Below, in pieces: positions 1-7,449 of a DNA stretch of 23,530 bases. The stretch comes from CAYVUV01 sp964455095. GTDB taxonomy: Bacteria > Desulfobacterota > Binatia > HRBIN30 > CADEER01. The translations under genes and the position numbers were made by a program. The notes below the pieces were generated by a model, which made no database searches, had not been told where the DNA came from, and saw nothing but the letters and a program-made list of their open reading frames with translations. The stretch covers positions 1-23,530 of the forward strand of contig CAYVUV010000401.1 of the NCBI GenBank assembly GCA_964455095.1. Direction: 5' to 3'. The first letter of the stretch is position 1. Each line of letters begins with the position of its first letter.

Positions 1-1
1 C

Positions 2-118
2 ACCGCGACGCCGACGGCGATCGACACCGCCACGGCAACCCCGAGCAGCACCCCCACCGTCACGCCGACGAGCACCCCCACGCCGACGCCGACCGCGACC
101 GCCACCGCGACGCGCCCG
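2..118 (+). repeat. Thr/Pro-coding low-complexity repeat
   Basis: The codons alternate between acc/acg and ccg/ccc/gcg, giving a TPTPTATAT-type linker at the start of the visible ceramidase-like protein. The same codon pattern recurs near 6590-7110 and 13830-14010 in two unrelated proteins, so it is a shared linker style rather than a mobile repeat. Confidence 0.7.
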
Positions 119-2428
119 CCGAACCAGTTCGGCTTCGCCGACGACCTGCTGCGCGTCGGCGCGGTCTCCATCGACATCAGCCCCCTGCCCGCCGGCACGG
201 CGGCCGCACAGATCGCCCCGAGCGTGCCGCGCTTCGAGACCTTCACCGACTTCGATTTCACGCTGACGTGCCCCAAGAACCCGGACATCCGCCTGGTGTT
301 CGACGGCAACGCGCGCTTCGACGGCATTCTCACGCGGCCCGGCGGAGCCGAGCCGTTCGTCGACTGCGGCGGGCAGGCCGGCAAGTTCGATGCCGGCATC
401 GACGTGTTCGCCGACCTGAACGGCAACAGCACTTTCGACGGCGATCCCAACAACCCGCGCGGGCTCGAACCGTTCGCCGACGCCAACGGCAACGGCAACT
501 TCGACGCCATCTGGCTAGGTGGATTCGACAACGCGCGCGCCGCCAGCGCGGTCGACGCCGCGACACCGCTCGCGGCCACCGCGACGGTCATCTCGAAGGG
601 TGACGAGTTCGCCGTCGTGGTGACGCTCGACACGATCGGCAACGTCTCCACCCACCTCGGCCCGCTGCGCCAGCGCATCGCCGCGGCCATCGGGCTCGAT
701 GGCTCCCAGCCCGACTCGCCCGACGTCCAGCGCATCATCGTCTCGTCGCTGCACGATCACCAGGCGCCGGACACGCTCGGTCTGTGGGGCCCGACGGCGC
801 TGTCGACGCAGACCGTGCGCGACGCGGTCACCGCCGGGCTGATCTCGGAGGACGATCTCGGTCCGTTCGGCGGCGTGCCGGCGCACACCGGCATCGATTT
901 TACCTACCGCAACTGGGTCGACGATCAGGTCGTGCTCGCCGTGCAGCAGGCCGTCGCGGACCTCCGCGTCGCCACGCTGCGCGTCGCGTCGGCGCCGGCG
1001 CCGACACAGCCCGACAGCGAGATTCTCACCGTCGATCCCGCCGACCAGACCGAATCGTTTCGCATCCCGCAACACGATCAGCTGCTGATGACCGACATCC
1101 GCTGGCCGTTCCTGCGCGACCCGCAAGTGCTCGCCTTCCAGGCGCGCGAGGTCGATAGCGGCGACACCATCGTCACGCTGGTCAATTGGGCGAACCACGT
1201 CGAGGCGATGGGCTCCGACACCAATGTGCTGTCGGCCGATTACTCCGGCTACGTGCGCCAGCGGCTGGAAGCGGCCTTCGGCGGCGTCGGCGTCTTCGTC
1301 GTCGCCGCGGTCGGCGGCCTGCAGACACCGCTGCGCGACGCGTTCGTCCCCATCGTCGACGCGCAGGGCGGCGTGCTCACCGGCGACGGGTCGACGACGC
1401 CGTTCCGGCAGATCTACGACCAGTTCCTCGACGGCGAGAAAACGATTTCCCAGGTCGCCCAGCAGCTCTTCTTCACCGCGCAGCGGTCGGAGAACAGCTC
1501 GCCGCAGAAAGCCGCCTCGCTCGGCCGTCTGGTCGCCGAGGTCGCCGCCGCGGCCCTCGAGCGCGAGTCATCCGCCGTGCCGACCACGTTCACAGTCGCG
1601 GCGAGCACGGTGCTGGTTCCGATCGAGAACCCCGGCTTCCTGCTGCTGTCCGCGCTCGGCGCGCTCGAGGGGCGCGCGGCGCTGTTCAAGGGCGAGCCGA
1701 CGCCCGGCTTCGTCTCCGACCGGCCCGACGTCTGCGGGCTCAGCGGCTGCATCCGCGAGTCGCTGACGCTGCTCGATTTCGGCGACTTCCAGTTTCTCAC
1801 CACACCGGGCGAGATTCTGCCCGAGTACATCACCGGCCGGCCGCGGGCCGGCATCGCGCAGGACGAGAAGCTGCGCTTCGTGCGCAAGGACGGCAACGGC
1901 ACCGTCGTCGTCGATTTCGGCGAGAACGAGTTCGACCCCATCGTCGGCCTGCGCCAGGTGCGCGGCGGCGAACGCCTGTTCATCTTCGGCCTGGCGCAGA
2001 GCGAGCTCGGCTACTTCATCCCGCAGTCCGACTTCGTCAACGTGTTCGAGGGCCTGTTGCCGCGGCCGGAGGACATCGAAGACGAGCTCGGCTTGCTGGC
2101 CGAGCTCGACCTGGTGCCGCTGCTCGGCCTGGCCGGCAACCCCGGCTTCGCCCCGGGCGAGATGCTGTCGCTGCGCCAGATCATCGAGACCAGCTGGGAG
2201 CGCTTCCCCGCAGCGCGCTATCCCGAAGTGCGGGTCGGCGGTGTCTCGCTCGTCGACATCCCGGGCATCGCGCTCGACAGCCATCCCAACAATTCCGGCA
2301 ACGACAACTCGGTCGGCCCGCGCACCGGCTACATCGTCTACAACGCCATGTGCGATCTGCTCGACGACGGCGTGGCAAACCACAGCTGCGCCAGCGCGCT
2401 GCCGGTGGCGGGGGATCCGAACGAGTGA
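2..2428 (+). CDS. Neutral/alkaline ceramidase-like exported protein with Thr/Pro linker (5' end outside window)
   Basis: The reading frame is open from the left edge, so the N-terminus is missing; 808 residues are visible. The first ~40 are a Thr/Pro/Ala-rich linker. The rest resembles the neutral ceramidase N-terminal family. It begins RVGAVSIDISP and has a His-rich SSLHDHQAP segment (codons near 743-766) where the family has its first zinc histidine. A NWANHVEAMG segment (near 1189) fits a second metal histidine. SADYSGYV (near 1237) matches the family's catalytic-Ser SGDNKGY region, TTPGEILPEY sits later, and GLAQSELGYFIP lies near the C-terminus. Known members hydrolyse the amide bond of ceramides outside the cytoplasm. 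Unusually, two DxNGNxxFD segments (near 413-440 and 479-510), resembling EF-hand loops, are inserted early in the domain. The GTG at 224 is inside the domain boundary and is not a credible start. Family assignment is fairly good; the substrate is unknown. Confidence 0.75.
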   Translation, partial: TATPTAIDTATATPSSTPTVTPTSTPTPTPTATATATRPPNQFGFADDLLRVGAVSIDISPLPAGTAAAQIAPSVPRFETFTDFDFTLTCPKNPDIRLVFDGNARFDGILTRPGGAEPFVDCGGQAGKFDAGIDVFADLNGNSTFDGDPNNPRGLEPFADANGNGNFDAIWLGGFDNARAASAVDAATPLAATATVISKGDEFAVVVTLDTIGNVSTHLGPLRQRIAAAIGLDGSQPDSPDVQRIIVSSLHDHQAPDTLGLWGPTALSTQTVRDAVTAGLISEDDLGPFGGVPAHTGIDFTYRNWVDDQVVLAVQQAVADLRVATLRVASAPAPTQPDSEILTVDPADQTESFRIPQHDQLLMTDIRWPFLRDPQVLAFQAREVDSGDTIVTLVNWANHVEAMGSDTNVLSADYSGYVRQRLEAAFGGVGVFVVAAVGGLQTPLRDAFVPIVDAQGGVLTGDGSTTPFRQIYDQFLDGEKTISQVAQQLFFTAQRSENSSPQKAASLGRLVAEVAAAALERESSAVPTTFTVAASTVLVPIENPGFLLLSALGALEGRAALFKGEPTPGFVSDRPDVCGLSGCIRESLTLLDFGDFQFLTTPGEILPEYITGRPRAGIAQDEKLRFVRKDGNGTVVVDFGENEFDPIVGLRQVRGGERLFIFGLAQSELGYFIPQSDFVNVFEGLLPRPEDIEDELGLLAELDLVPLLGLAGNPGFAPGEMLSLRQIIETSWERFPAARYPEVRVGGVSLVDIPGIALDSHPNNSGNDNSVGPRTGYIVYNAMCDLLDDGVANHSCASALPVAGDPNE

Positions 2429-2491
2429 TGTGCAGCGGCTGTACTGACTGATCTGGTCCCCATGCTCTCCACCATACCCGCAGACACTTCG

Positions 2492-2614
2492 AGGGTCCCT
2501 GCCCCCCTTGCGGGGGAAGGTCAGGAAGGGGGGTTTGCTCGAGTTGTAACGCTCGCCTTGTCGCGAACTTCCCCCCCATCCTGTCCTTCCCCCGCAAAGG
2601 GGGGAAGGGACCCT
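2492..2614. repeat. Palindromic interspersed (REP/MITE-like) element
   Basis: Two arms of about 42-45 bases (2492-2533 and about 2570-2614) are imperfect inverted copies separated by ~35 bases. The outer ends are AGGGTCCCT (2492-2500) and AGGGACCCT (2606-2614), and each arm contains a CCCCC...TTGCGGGGGAAGG core. The whole can fold into one long hairpin. No transposase and no clear target duplication are visible. It ends 21 bases before the ATG at 2636, so it would lie in the leader of that gene if transcription came from upstream. It is most likely a non-autonomous or REP-type intergenic element; a terminator role for the preceding gene is possible. Confidence 0.65.
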
Positions 2615-2635
2615 GGGATTGTCGAGCGGGAATCA

Positions 2636-3319
2636 ATGCGCGTACAGACCGGTCGCAGAGTACCCAACCAATGGGCAAAGACCCTGGCCCTGGCATGCCT
2701 GCTCGCCGCCGGCGCGGCGCAGGCGCACAACATCGGCGAGCAGCCGACGCTCGGCGACCTGATCACCGGGCAGGATCTCATCGTGCGCGGCACCATCACC
2801 GCGGCGAGCCAGCTCGAGCGCGGCGCTCTCGTCGCCACGCTGCGCGTCGATAAGGTTCTGAAGGGCGCGCTGGCGGAGCAGGTGATCCACTTCGTCTCCG
2901 ACCCCGATCACGGCATCCGCTACGCCGCCAGCGAGCGGGCGCTGGTATTTCTCTCGCCCCAGGCCGCCAGCGGCGGGGCGAACCGCCAGTACATCAGCCC
3001 GCAGATCTTCGCCGCCCGCTATACACTGACCAGCTTCGACCCGACCGGTTACGACGCGCTCGTCACCGGCGTCGTCGCCGCGCAACGCCTGACCGCCCCC
3101 GCCGCCCGCGCCCTGCAGCTCAAGACGCTCATGCTGGCCCAGCTCGACAGCCCCGAGCGGCCGGTGCGCCTCTACGCCGCACACACCCTGACCGCGCTCG
3201 GAACGGGCCGCGACTTCTGGACGACCGCGGAACGCGCGCGCATCGCCGCCTATGTCGGCAATCCGGCCAACGATACCGCCGTGCGCGACATCCTGCGTCC
3301 GCTGCTCAGCGCCGGGTGA
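2636..3319 (+). CDS. Small exported protein of unknown function
   Basis: I do not recognise a named family. The ATG at 2636 is chosen because it starts a typical signal peptide: MRVQTGRR, then a hydrophobic stretch LALACLLAAGAAQA, with probable cleavage after AQA near residue 30. The frame extends upstream to 2462, but that part is the translated palindromic element and is rejected. The mature protein (~197 aa) has a first half with a beta-strand-rich pattern: DLIVRGTITA, VATLRVDKVLKG and RALVFLSP. This 'xVxVxxVLKG...LVFL' style is common in periplasmic OB-fold/TIMP-like proteins. The C-terminal half looks helical, with repeated Leu/Ala helices. The gene ends 15 bases before ltaE and may be co-transcribed with it. 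Confidence 0.6.
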   Translation: MRVQTGRRVPNQWAKTLALACLLAAGAAQAHNIGEQPTLGDLITGQDLIVRGTITAASQLERGALVATLRVDKVLKGALAEQVIHFVSDPDHGIRYAASERALVFLSPQAASGGANRQYISPQIFAARYTLTSFDPTGYDALVTGVVAAQRLTAPAARALQLKTLMLAQLDSPERPVRLYAAHTLTALGTGRDFWTTAERARIAAYVGNPANDTAVRDILRPLLSAG

Positions 3320-3334
3320 CGACGAGGAGGTGCC

Positions 3335-4354
<1,020 letters not shown>

Positions 4355-4366
4355 TTCCCCCTCCTC

Positions 4367-4434
4367 TCCGGTCCCCCCTCCTGCCCGTCAAACCGACCTC
4401 CCCTAGCCCCTCCTTGGAAAGGAGGGGGACCGGA
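4367..4434. repeat. Nested inverted repeat in convergent spacer; likely bidirectional terminator or REP-like element
   Basis: Outer arms TCCGGTCCCCCCTCCT (4367-4382) and AGGAGGGGGACCGGA (4420-4434) are complementary except for one extra C. Nested inside is a perfect 9-bp hairpin, CCCCTCCTT (4407-4415) and AAGGAGGGG (4419-4427), with a 3-base loop. It lies between the ends of ltaE and mtgA. It resembles the 2492-2614 element in its C/G-run style but is not the same sequence. Confidence 0.6.
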
Positions 4435-4475
4435 AAAGGACCGGAACCGGGCAGCGCCAGCGAAGTCAGAGAGGC

Positions 4476-5177
4476 TCACCACCCCATGGCCGCCATGCGC
4501 CGTTCGATGACCGCGGCGTAGCGGGGCATGCGTTGCGGGGTGCGGCGGCGCGGGTCAGGCAGGCAGGCGGCGAGGCTTGCAGCCTGATGGCGGGTGAGCG
4601 TCGCGGCGGATATCTGGTAGTGGAACTGCGCCGCCGCCTCGGCGCCGAAGACGGCGGGGCCCCATTCGACGACGTTGAGGTAGAGCTCGAGAATGCGCCG
4701 TTTGGGGAGCAGCAGGTCAGCCAGCAGCGCCAGCGGCAGCTCCACCACCTTGCGCAGCAGCGACCCGTGCGTCGTGAGGAAGAGATTCTTCACCAGCTGC
4801 TGCGTGATCGTCGAGCCGCCGCGCCGCACCCGGCCCCGGCGCCAGTTGTCCTGCACCGCTTCGCGAATCCCCGGCCAGTCGATGCCGGCGTGTTCGTAGA
4901 AGCGCGAGTCCTCCGCCGCGACCACCGCGTGCTGGAGGTGCGGCGAGATGCGCTCGAGCGCGACGGCGTGCTGCCGCATGGGCGAGCGGTCGCCGCCGAG
5001 CCATGATTCGACCAGGCGCTGCACTTGCACCGCCGTCACCAGCGGCGGGCCGAAGCGCAAGTACAACAACCCCAGGGCGCAGAGCGCGTACCACGCCGCG
5101 GCGAGCGCGAACGTCCAACGCAGCGCGCGGCGCGCGAGCGGCCAGCCCGCGCGCCCGCGCCGGCGCGCAGCCGTCAC
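4476..5177 (-). CDS. mtgA: Monofunctional biosynthetic peptidoglycan glycosyltransferase
   Basis: A GT51-family enzyme that polymerises lipid II into glycan strands at the periplasmic face of the inner membrane; it has no transpeptidase domain. Its 233-aa length matches MtgA. There is one N-terminal membrane anchor (about residues 20-42: WTFALAAAWYALCALGLLYL). The catalytic glutamate is in AAEDSRFYEHAG (Glu89). RRGGSTITQQLVKNLFL (near 118-133) and LLRKVVE (second glutamate near 146) are GT51 motifs, followed by KRRILELYLNVVEWG. The start is a GTG without a clear ribosome binding site. It lies 33 bases downstream of a carboxymuconolactone-decarboxylase-family gene on the same strand, and that gap holds a GC hairpin. 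Function is confident; the operon link to the upstream gene may only reflect position. Confidence 0.95.
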   Translation of the reverse strand: MTAARRRGRAGWPLARRALRWTFALAAAWYALCALGLLYLRFGPPLVTAVQVQRLVESWLGGDRSPMRQHAVALERISPHLQHAVVAAEDSRFYEHAGIDWPGIREAVQDNWRRGRVRRGGSTITQQLVKNLFLTTHGSLLRKVVELPLALLADLLLPKRRILELYLNVVEWGPAVFGAEAAAQFHYQISAATLTRHQAASLAACLPDPRRRTPQRMPRYAAVIERRMAAMGW

Positions 5178-5184
5178 GGGTTCA

Positions 5185-5210
5185 GCCGGCGCGTCGGCGA
5201 CAACGCCGGC
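5185..5210. other. GC-rich hairpin in the 33-base gap upstream of mtgA
   Basis: A 7-bp perfect inverted repeat, GCCGGCG (5185-5191) and CGCCGGC (5204-5210), nearly fills the spacer between the decarboxylase-family stop codon and the mtgA GTG. There is no T-tract. It might act as a weak terminator or mask the mtgA start in read-through mRNA. Confidence 0.35.
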
Positions 5211-5591
5211 TCAACCACGCGGACCGAGCACGTCGGCCGCGGCGTTGAGCGCGGTCACGGCCGCCGGCACGCCGGCGTAGCAAGCGGTCTGCATCAAGAC
5301 CTCGATCAGCTCTTCGCGCGTGATGCCGAGGTTGAGCGCGCCCATGAGGTGCCCCTTCAGCTCGTCGGTTTTGCCGAGCGCGGCGAGTTGCGCGACGGTG
5401 CACAGGCTGCGGCTGCGCAGGTCGAGGTTGGGCCGCGACCAGAACATGCCGAAGACGAACTGGGCCACCAGACCGAAGAACTCCGGCGCCAGCTTCGCCG
5501 CCGGCAGGCCCGGCGCGCCCGCCTGCTCGCCCCACAGCTTCACCGTCACCTCGCGTCCGCGCGCCAACAGGTCCGCTTGTTCTGTTGCCAT
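5211..5591 (-). CDS. Carboxymuconolactone decarboxylase family protein
   Basis: A 126-aa all-helical protein with the family pattern: RSRSLCTVAQLAALG, then ELKGHLMGALNLGITREELIEVLMQTACYAGVPAAVTALNAA. This is the HxxxAxxxGxxxEEixEvxxxxxxYxGxP core of 4-carboxymuconolactone decarboxylase (PcaC) and its paralogues. There is no CXXC, so it is not an AhpD-type peroxidase reductant. PcaC acts in the protocatechuate branch of the beta-ketoadipate pathway, but no other pca gene is nearby, so the substrate remains open. The ATG at 5591 is preferred over the longer frame because GGAGGAG lies just upstream on this strand. It leads a possible two-gene unit with mtgA. Confidence 0.85.
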   Translation of the reverse strand: MATEQADLLARGREVTVKLWGEQAGAPGLPAAKLAPEFFGLVAQFVFGMFWSRPNLDLRSRSLCTVAQLAALGKTDELKGHLMGALNLGITREELIEVLMQTACYAGVPAAVTALNAAADVLGPRG

Positions 5592-5711
5592 CTCGTCTCC
5601 TCCCGGCCGATTCAGTGTGGGGACCGCATATCGCGCGCCGCAGCGCCGGGGCAAGCCCGCGCGCGCGATCGGTCTTTTCTCTCCAGCGGCCGCACGATAC
5701 TGTGCCTGGCG

Positions 5712-7400
5712 GTGCGCTGGGCGACGTCACGACGACTCTTTCCGCTGACGCCGCGCGCGGGGTACCGGCTGGCGTGCGCCGCCTTCGCCGCCCTGCTCTG
5801 CTGCGGCCCGGCGGACGGCGCCGGCGCCCAGATCTGCGACGATCAGCAGCAGTGCACGGCCGGCGATATGTGCCAGGCCGGTATGTGTATCGGCACGCCC
5901 GTCACCTGCGGCGACGACGGCAGCGTTTGCACCGTCGAGCATTGCGATCCGGGAACCGGACAATGCGTGGTCGATGAGAAGAACTGTGACGACTTGAACC
6001 CGTGCACGGCTGATCACTGCGACGCGCTCGCCGGGTGCATCTCGAACCCGCTCGACGGCACCGACTGCCGCAACCCGGCCGACGAGTGCACCGCCGCCGC
6101 GACGTGCAGCGACGGGATGTGTGTGCGCACCGCCGCCACAGACGGGACGCCGTGCCTCGCCGAGCTGCCGTGCGCGCACGCCTGTCTGGGCGGGCTCTGT
6201 GCGCCGACGCGGGTCGACGACGGCGTCCCGTGCGAAGACGACTTCGGACTCTGTACGAGCGACGACGTCTGTACCGGCGGCCTGTGTCTGGGCAACTTCA
6301 TGCGCTGCGACGACCACGACCCGTGCACGCTCGATTTCTGCAACCCGACCAGCGGCTGCCAGTCGCTCGAATCGTCGATCTCCTGCAACGACGGGCTCGC
6401 CTGCACGCGCGACACGTGCGATCCGCAACTCGGGTGCGAGCACCGGCCGCGGCAAGACGGAACGGGCTGCGACGACGGCAACGACTGCACCGAGGACGAG
6501 TGCCGCGATGGCTTCTGCGTCGGCCTGGCCCCGGGTGTCGACACGCCCACGCCGCGCCCCAGCGCCACGCCCAGCGTCACGCTGACCGCCACCGACACGC
6601 CCTCGACCACGCCGACGCGGACGGGCACGGTGACGCGCACGACCACCGTCACGCGCACGGCCAGTGCGTCACCGAGCCCCAGCGCGACTGCGAGCCGCAC
6701 GGCCCCCGCCACCAGCAGTCGAACCCCGAGTCAGACGCGCACGCAGACGCCGCTGCCGTCGTCCACGGCCTCGCCGAGCCGGACACCAACCGCCTCGCCG
6801 ACGCGCACGCCGACCGCGACGACGACGCGCACACCAACGGCGACGCCCACCCGGACGCCGACCGCCACACCGACCCGCACATCGACCGCCACGCCGACGC
6901 GCACGCCGACGGCGACCGCGAGCGTGACGCCGAGCGCGACGCCCACTGCCACCGCCACCCCGAGCGCGACCGCATCGAGCACGTCCACTCCGAGCGATAC
7001 CCCGTCACCGATCCCCACCGCGACCGAGACCGTCACGGCCACCGTTACGGCGACTGAGACCGAGCAACCGTCCGCGACGAGCACTTCGCCTCCCACGCTG
7101 ACGCCGACGCCGCGGGGGTGCGCCGGCGATTGCAACGGCGACGCCGCGACAGCGATCGACGAGTTGTTGCGCGGCATCGCGTTGGCCCTCGGGCAGCGCG
7201 GGGTCGAACCGTGTCCGGCGATCGACGCGAACCGCGACGGTGCCGTGAGCATCGACGAGTTGGTCGCCGCCGTGGATGCCTCGCTGTTCGCCTGCCCGCC
7301 CGCGCTCGGCACGCCGACGCGCACGGTGCGGCCGACTCGCACGCGCAGCCGCGAAACGAGAAAGGGCGAGGCTCCTACCGAGCCTTCTGCCACCTTGTGA
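5712..7400 (+). CDS. Secreted Cys-rich (CTDC-type repeat), Thr/Pro-linker, dockerin-like protein
   Basis: The frame is open far upstream, but the GTG at 5712 gives a sensible 562-aa protein with a signal peptide (ACAAFAALLCCGPADGAGAQ, cut near residue 40). A -10-like GATACT lies 10 bases before it. Residues ~42-270 are Cys-rich with repeated units such as CDDLNPCTADHCDALAGC, CDDHDPCTLDFCNPTSGC and CNDGLACTRDTCDPQLGC, which match the Dictyostelium 'CTDC' repeat. Residues ~275-468 are almost pure Thr/Pro/Ala/Ser/Arg linker. Residues ~470-528 hold two Asp-rich EF-hand-like loops (GDCNGDAATAIDELLRG and DANRDGAVSIDELVAA), which is a dockerin-like arrangement. A basic tail of ~30 residues follows. 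I infer an extracellular, calcium-binding, disulphide-rich surface or matrix protein. There is no visible catalytic domain. The gene converges on a copper monooxygenase-like gene. Confidence 0.8.
   Translation: MRWATSRRLFPLTPRAGYRLACAAFAALLCCGPADGAGAQICDDQQQCTAGDMCQAGMCIGTPVTCGDDGSVCTVEHCDPGTGQCVVDEKNCDDLNPCTADHCDALAGCISNPLDGTDCRNPADECTAAATCSDGMCVRTAATDGTPCLAELPCAHACLGGLCAPTRVDDGVPCEDDFGLCTSDDVCTGGLCLGNFMRCDDHDPCTLDFCNPTSGCQSLESSISCNDGLACTRDTCDPQLGCEHRPRQDGTGCDDGNDCTEDECRDGFCVGLAPGVDTPTPRPSATPSVTLTATDTPSTTPTRTGTVTRTTTVTRTASASPSPSATASRTAPATSSRTPSQTRTQTPLPSSTASPSRTPTASPTRTPTATTTRTPTATPTRTPTATPTRTSTATPTRTPTATASVTPSATPTATATPSATASSTSTPSDTPSPIPTATETVTATVTATETEQPSATSTSPPTLTPTPRGCAGDCNGDAATAIDELLRGIALALGQRGVEPCPAIDANRDGAVSIDELVAAVDASLFACPPALGTPTRTVRPTRTRSRETRKGEAPTEPSATL
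6590..7110 (+). repeat. Thr/Pro-coding tandem low-complexity tract
   Basis: Degenerate repeats of acgcc/gaccgc/acgcgcacgcc units encode TPTRTPTATPTRTPT-type sequence. Repeat regularity is highest around 6770-6915. The tract is entirely in frame with the secreted protein and is a likely site of replication slippage. Confidence 0.75.
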
Positions 7401-7425
7401 CACGGCCCGGCGGAAGCCTCGCCCT
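7363..7425. terminator. Candidate bidirectional terminator between convergent genes
   Basis: A perfect 11-bp inverted repeat, AGGGCGAGGCT (7363-7373) and AGCCTCGCCCT (7415-7425), has a 41-base loop. The left arm is inside the last codons of the secreted Cys-rich protein and the right arm lies before the stop of the copper protein on the other strand. There is no T-tract, so an intrinsic terminator is uncertain; roadblock or mRNA 3'-end protection is also possible. Confidence 0.45.
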
Positions 7426-7449
7426 CCCGATCGGAAGCGATCGCCCCTG

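Noticed and set aside
224..226. GTG at 224 as the true start of the ceramidase-like protein
   Set aside because: The frame is open to the window edge, with in-frame Thr/Pro linker and domain sequence upstream of it.
5025..5711. N-terminal extension of the Cys-rich secreted protein
   Set aside because: It runs antisense to mtgA and the decarboxylase-family gene. A signal peptide begins only after 5712.
6770..6920. Possible CRISPR or minisatellite array of short repeats
   Set aside because: The repeats are degenerate, have no unique spacers and are in frame as TPT/TAT/TRT codons of a linker.
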